Source: Azonexus sp. (GTDB lineage Bacteria > Pseudomonadota > Gammaproteobacteria > Burkholderiales > Rhodocyclaceae). Taken from it: a stretch of DNA of 9,821 nucleotides. Location of the stretch: NCBI GenBank assembly GCA_030697085.1, contig JAUYQT010000235.1:1-9821 (forward strand), in the 5' to 3' direction. Below, piece by piece: positions 6,478 through 9,821 of this stretch. The notes beneath the pieces were generated by a model. It did not search any database. It saw only the letters and a list, made by a program, of their open reading frames with translations, and was not told where the DNA came from. Numbering within the stretch: position 1 is the first letter of the stretch; every line of letters begins with the position of its first letter. A program made the translations under genes and the position numbers.

Positions 6478-6527
6478 TGAAAAAGATAGGGGGGATTAAG
6501 CGCCGGTAATAGTAAAATATTTCCAGG

Positions 6528-6546
6528 CAATTGGGCCTACCAATTG
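6528..6546. promoter_or_regulatory. 19-bp dyad in the divergent fleS-fliF intergenic region
   Basis: CAATTGG-GCCTA-CCAATTG has perfect 7-bp arms around a 5-bp centre. It sits in the 107-bp gap between divergent fleS (start 6477) and fliF (start 6585), about 50 bp from fleS and 38 bp from fliF. It could bind a dimeric regulator acting on both genes. It also contains the only sigma-54-like elements I see in the gap: the plus-strand match described separately, and on the minus strand TTGG...TTGCC, where GG and GC are separated by 11 rather than the required 10 bp. I assign no regulator. Confidence 0.4.
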
Positions 6547-6548
6547 AT
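6533..6548 (+). promoter_or_regulatory. Candidate sigma-54 promoter of fliFGH
   Basis: GGGCCTACCAATTGAT aligned to TGGCACG-N4-TTGCW keeps the -24 GGC and the -12 TTG at correct spacing, but the highly conserved C of the GC at -12 is A. The predicted start near 6559 would give a leader of about 26 nt to the ATG at 6585. Because fliFGH is usually a sigma-54 class in bacteria with FleSR, the position is attractive, but the -12 mismatch is serious. A weak sigma-70 promoter or a longer transcript is possible. Confidence 0.35.
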
Positions 6549-6584
6549 TCTTCTTGTATTTCACAGCAATTCAACCGGGCATTA

Positions 6585-8333
6585 ATGGCAGCAACGACTG
6601 AAACGATGGCAGGCACGGTCCAGGATACGAATCCCTTGGAGCGCCTGCGCGATGCGTTTAACCGCCTGGGCCAGCAGCAGAAAATAGCTTTTCTGGTCGG
6701 CTTGGCCGCGCTCATCGCCGTCGTTGTCGGTACCGTACTTTGGAGCCAGCAGCCGGACTGGCGCGTGCTTTTCTCCAACTTGACCGAAAAAGATGGCGGC
6801 GCCATTGTCGCCATTCTCGAAACACAAAATACACCACATCGTTACAGCGACAGCGGCGCCCTGATGGTGCCGGCGAGTCGCGTCCATGAGGTCCGCCTGA
6901 AACTCGCTTCGCAAGGCCTGCCCCGCGGCGGATTGGTTGGCTTCGAGTTGATGGAAAATCAAAAATTCGGCACCAGCCAGTTTGCCGAACAGGTGAATTA
7001 TCAGCGCGGCCTGGAGGGTGAACTGGCGCGAACCATTCAATCCATTGGCGCAGTGCAGTCAGCCCGTGTGCACCTGGCCATCCCCAAACCTTCAGTCTTT
7101 GTTCGCGAGGAGCAAAAGCCAACCGCCTCGGTCATGCTCAACCTTTACCCCGGCCGGACGTTGGATGGCGCACAAATTGCCGGGATTGGCCACCTGATTT
7201 CTTCCAGCGTCCCGCAATTGCCGATGGGGAATGTGGCGATCATTGATCAAAACGGGGCGCTGCTTTCGCAACTCAAGAGCAAGCTTTCCGACGTCGGACT
7301 TGACCCAACACAGCTTAAGTACGTGCGGGAAACAGAAAATGGCTTGATCAATCGTATCGAAGAAATTCTGACGCCAATGCTGGGTGCCGGCAATTTCAAA
7401 GTGCAAGTGGCTGCCGATATCGATTTCTCCCAAAACGAGCAAACGGCCGAGACTTTCCGCCCGAATAGCACGCCGGAAACGACGAGTATTCGCAGTCGGC
7501 AGAGTAACGAAACGGCGAATATTAATCAGGTAGCCGGCGGCGTTCCCGGCGCGCTCACCAACCAGCCGCCCGTGCCGGCCACCGCACCGCTGACCCAGCC
7601 AGCGCTCGGCAACGTCCCCGGTCAACCGGCAAAACCGGGCAATATTCAAGGGCAGCTGGATTCCGCCGGGGTCACGGCGCCGCTTAACCCGGTTGGCCAG
7701 CCGATCAGTACCAGCAAGAACGCCACGATCAATTATGAAGTGGACAAAACTATCCGCTACACCAAGCAGGCTATTGGCAATATCCGCCGGTTGTCGGCGG
7801 CGATGGTGATTAACCATCGCCCAGAAATCGACAAAACGGGCAAGTCGGTCAATAAGCCACTGCCCGATGCGGAAATGAAGCAGATCAGCGAACTGGCCCG
7901 CGAAGCAATGGGCTTCAGCAAAGAACGTGGCGACACGATTTCGGTGGCCAATGCGCCGTTCACCGCAGTCGATAAGACGGAAAGCGAATTGCCGATCTGG
8001 AAGGACCCGGAAAATATTTCCTACGCCAAGGAGCTGGTCAAATATTTGATGATCGCTGCGATTATCGCCTTCCTGTATTTCAAGATAATCCAGCCTTCGC
8101 TGAAAACCATGTTCGAGCCAGAATCGAAAGCGGACCACGAAGACGGCGAAGGTGGCACCGGGCCATTTGGCGGCGTGGGCGGTTTGCCGGGCATTACCGA
8201 CGAAGAAGGTGCAACCGAGGTCAAGATTGATCACTACGGCATCAAGGTTCAGAAGGCGCGGGACGCGGCCGGGGCTGATCCGAAGGCCGTAGCCAACATT
8301 ATTAAAGAATGGATGGACCCGAATGGCAGCTAG
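6585..8333 (+). CDS. fliF: Flagellar MS-ring protein FliF
   Basis: The protein has 582 residues, normal for FliF. It forms the inner-membrane MS ring that houses the export gate and carries the C ring. TM1 lies at about residues 33-54 (IAFLVGLAALIAVVVGTVLW). Periplasmic ring-building motifs follow, such as YQRGLEGELARTIQSIGAVQ and ARVHLAIPKPSVFVREEQKP. A Pro/Gly/Asn-rich insert is at about 316-381, as in other FliF proteins, before NYEVDKTIRYTK. TM2 is at about 485-503 (LMIAAIIAFLYF). The cytoplasmic tail ends in VANIIKEWMDPNGS, the FliG-binding helix. An in-frame TTG at 6531 would add 18 residues, but it lies inside the dyad and promoter region. ATG 6585 is preferred, though it lacks a clear ribosome site. 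The stop overlaps fliG by 11 nt. Confidence 0.97.
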   Translation: MAATTETMAGTVQDTNPLERLRDAFNRLGQQQKIAFLVGLAALIAVVVGTVLWSQQPDWRVLFSNLTEKDGGAIVAILETQNTPHRYSDSGALMVPASRVHEVRLKLASQGLPRGGLVGFELMENQKFGTSQFAEQVNYQRGLEGELARTIQSIGAVQSARVHLAIPKPSVFVREEQKPTASVMLNLYPGRTLDGAQIAGIGHLISSSVPQLPMGNVAIIDQNGALLSQLKSKLSDVGLDPTQLKYVRETENGLINRIEEILTPMLGAGNFKVQVAADIDFSQNEQTAETFRPNSTPETTSIRSRQSNETANINQVAGGVPGALTNQPPVPATAPLTQPALGNVPGQPAKPGNIQGQLDSAGVTAPLNPVGQPISTSKNATINYEVDKTIRYTKQAIGNIRRLSAAMVINHRPEIDKTGKSVNKPLPDAEMKQISELAREAMGFSKERGDTISVANAPFTAVDKTESELPIWKDPENISYAKELVKYLMIAAIIAFLYFKIIQPSLKTMFEPESKADHEDGEGGTGPFGGVGGLPGITDEEGATEVKIDHYGIKVQKARDAAGADPKAVANIIKEWMDPNGS

Positions 8334-9327
8334 CCCCGACGATGGCATGGAAAAAGCCGCGACGCTACTCATCGCACTCGGCGAGGATCACGCCTCTGAA
8401 GTACTCAAGCACCTCGGCCCGCGTGAGGTACAAAAGCTGGGCCACGCGATGGCTTTGCTCAAATCTGTGCCGCGCACCAAAGTTGAAGCCGTCCTCGATG
8501 AATTCAATCAGATCGCCGAGGAAAGTCTGGCGGTTCACGTCGATACCGATAATTACATTCGTTCGGTACTGACCAAGGCACTGGGCGATGACAAGGCTTC
8601 AAATCTTATTTCACGTATTTTGCAGGGCGGCGAAACATCCGGCATTGAAGGCCTGAAATGGATGGACGCGCCCACCGTGGCCGACCTGATCAAGAACGAA
8701 CACCCGCAGATTATCGCGACTATTCTGGTCCATCTGGAGCACGATCAGGCGAGTGAGATTCTCAATCGTTTCACCGAGCGTCTGCGTAATGACGTGGTGC
8801 TGCGGGTAGCGACGCTCGAAGGTATCCAGCCCACTGCGCTCCGTGAATTGAACGAGGCAATGATGCGTATACTTTCCGGCTCGACCAACGTTAAACATAG
8901 CGCCCGAGGCGGCGTACGCACAGTTGCCGAAATTCTTAACTTCATCGGGACGGCCAATGAAACCTCCGTCGTTGATGCCATTCGCGAATACGACCCGGAT
9001 CTGGCGCAAAAAATTCTCGATGAGATGTTCGTTTTTGAAAATCTGATGGATATCGACGACCGCTCTATCCAGCTCATTCTGCGCGAAGTGCAGTCCGATT
9101 CCTTGATTCTGGCTCTCAAGGGCGCCTCGCCGGATTTGCGCGAGAAAATATTCAAGAACATGTCGCAACGCGCCGCTGAAATGTTGCGCGAAGATCTCGA
9201 GTCGAAAGGCCCGGTTCGCCTCTCGGAAGTCGAAGCGGAGCAGAAAGAAATCCTCAAAATTGTCCGCCGTCTGGCCGACGAAGGACAGATCGTACTGGGT
9301 GGGGCTGGTGGCGAGCAAATGGTCTAA
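8323..9327 (+). CDS. fliG: Flagellar motor switch protein FliG
   Basis: The protein has 334 residues, the usual length. FliG joins the MS ring to the C ring and is the rotor part that interacts with the stator. The N-terminal domain (1-100) binds FliF. The middle domain has EHPQ (126-129), which contacts FliM. The MFVFEN motif (235-240) and the C-terminal torque helix ALKGASPDLREKIFKNMSQR are present. By alignment with E. coli FliG, the torque-related charges are Lys266, Arg283, Glu290, Asp291 and Arg299, with Glu replacing Asp at the fourth, a conservative change. The C-terminus is very close to the enteric protein (GPVRLSEVEAEQKEILKIVR). The ATG at 8323 overlaps the end of fliF by 11 nt with GGATGGAC upstream, so the two are translationally linked. 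Confidence 0.97.
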   Translation: MAASPDDGMEKAATLLIALGEDHASEVLKHLGPREVQKLGHAMALLKSVPRTKVEAVLDEFNQIAEESLAVHVDTDNYIRSVLTKALGDDKASNLISRILQGGETSGIEGLKWMDAPTVADLIKNEHPQIIATILVHLEHDQASEILNRFTERLRNDVVLRVATLEGIQPTALRELNEAMMRILSGSTNVKHSARGGVRTVAEILNFIGTANETSVVDAIREYDPDLAQKILDEMFVFENLMDIDDRSIQLILREVQSDSLILALKGASPDLREKIFKNMSQRAAEMLREDLESKGPVRLSEVEAEQKEILKIVRRLADEGQIVLGGAGGEQMV

Positions 9328-9345
9328 ACAGGCAGAGGCTCACCC

Positions 9346-9821
9346 GTGATTATCCCCAAGGAAGAATCCGCCAGCTTTCAGCGCTGGCAAGCCAGCTCGT
9401 TTGATCGAAAGCCGGCCCCCCAAAAGACGACAACCGCTAACCCGGCACCGGCCGCCGTGACACCCGCGCCAGAGGAGTCTCCACCCCCATTCGTCCTGCC
9501 CACCGTCGATGAAATCGAACACATGCACGAAGAGGCTCGCCGCAGTGGCTACGAGGCCGGACTGGCCGAGGGGAAAGCTGCCGCAGCGGCTGAGGCGGAG
9601 AAAGCGGCCGAAACAAATGCCCAACTCTTTGGCGCCTTGATCAATAATTTGCAAGCAGCCCTTGCTGAGACTGAGCAATCTATTGCTGAGGAAATGCTGG
9701 CCCTGTCCATCGAAATTGCGGCACAAATAACCCGCGGCAGCATCGCCGCCAATACGGAGCTATTGCTGCCGATTATTCGCGAGGCGATTGCCAGCCTGCC
9801 GCTGCATCACGCCCACCTGAC
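9346..9821 (+). CDS. fliH: Flagellar export ATPase regulator FliH (5' part, runs off the window)
   Basis: The frame is open to the window end, with 158 whole codons. FliH is a cytosolic dimer that binds and restrains the export ATPase FliI and links it to the C ring. The N-terminal part (about 1-50) is Pro/Ala-rich and variable, starting IIPKEESASFQRWQASSF. It is followed by the family's hallmark FVLPTVDEIEHMHEEARRSG and YEAGLAEGKAAA (glycine-repeat helix beginning), then the ATPase-binding coiled coil and the start of the conserved C-terminal domain (EEMLALSIEIAAQI). The start is GTG at 9346 with AGAGG at 9334-9338 and 7-nt spacing, 18 nt after the fliG stop. It is the third gene of the fliFGH operon; fliI and fliJ would be expected next. 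Confidence 0.92.
   Translation, partial: MIIPKEESASFQRWQASSFDRKPAPQKTTTANPAPAAVTPAPEESPPPFVLPTVDEIEHMHEEARRSGYEAGLAEGKAAAAAEAEKAAETNAQLFGALINNLQAALAETEQSIAEEMLALSIEIAAQITRGSIAANTELLLPIIREAIASLPLHHAHL

Noticed and set aside
6502..6509. GCCGGTAA, a near match to the sigma-28 -10 element (GCCGATAA), upstream of fliF
   Set aside because: There is no TAAA-like -35 element at the needed distance (the bases there read AAGA), and fliF is an early or mid-stage gene rather than a sigma-28 class gene.
6531..6584. TTG start 18 codons upstream of the chosen fliF start
   Set aside because: It lies inside the 19-bp dyad and upstream of the predicted transcription start, has no ribosome site, and the added residues do not resemble FliF N-termini.
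7092..8372. Long minus-strand open frame (426 codons) opposite fliF and the start of fliG
   Set aside because: It is antisense to well-supported fliF. The product is rich in Arg, Phe, Leu and His in the manner of reverse-strand shadows, with no motif and no ribosome site or operon context.
8611..9318. Minus-strand open frame (235 codons) opposite fliG
   Set aside because: It is complementary to strongly conserved FliG coding sequence and its translation shows no family features.

Overview
This window is a flagellar biogenesis locus. By gene content and protein similarity from memory it comes from a polar-flagellated betaproteobacterium, probably of the Rhodocyclaceae/Azonexaceae type (Dechloromonas-like). 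The taxonomic guess is inference and no search was run. Moderately high GC, tightly packed genes with short overlaps, and a FleS/FleR (FlrB/FlrC) sigma-54 control pair all fit this.

Layout. Positions 2-2520 (+ strand) hold a filament-cap and export block: the 3' end of fliD, fliS, fliT, a FliK-like hook-length-control protein gene and fhlB, a free-standing copy of the FlhB C-terminal domain. It ends in a dyad-rich, non-coding repeat (2541-2633) whose ends carry a perfect 10-bp inverted repeat. A YcgR-type PilZ gene (about 2767-3561, +) follows. Its stop codon overlaps the stop codon of fliE, which runs the other way (3878-3558, -). Upstream of fliE, also on the minus strand, are fleR (5288-3927) and fleS (6477-5281). 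A near-consensus sigma-54 promoter (3908-3923, -) sits in the 48-bp gap between fleR and fliE. From the fleS-fliF gap, fliF (6585-8333), fliG (8323-9327) and the 5' part of fliH (9346 to the window end) run on the plus strand as an overlapping operon.

How the genes work together. FliE, FliF and FliG build the rod/MS-ring/C-ring base. FliH controls the export ATPase. FliS and FliT are cytosolic chaperones for filament and cap subunits. FliD is the cap. The FliK-like/FhlB pair looks like a module related to export-specificity switching. The PilZ protein is a probable c-di-GMP-responsive flagellar brake. FleS and FleR would activate sigma-54 promoters in the middle of the assembly cascade, and the fliE promoter is an obvious candidate target on the same piece of DNA.

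The genes themselves are recognisable flagellar families, and I see no wholly new system. The points worth a second look are the FliK-like/FhlB pair with a degenerate NPTH site, fliE cut off from fliFGH by an inverted fleSR pair, a 19-bp dyad with sigma-54-like elements between the divergent fleS and fliF, and the inverted-repeat element after fhlB.
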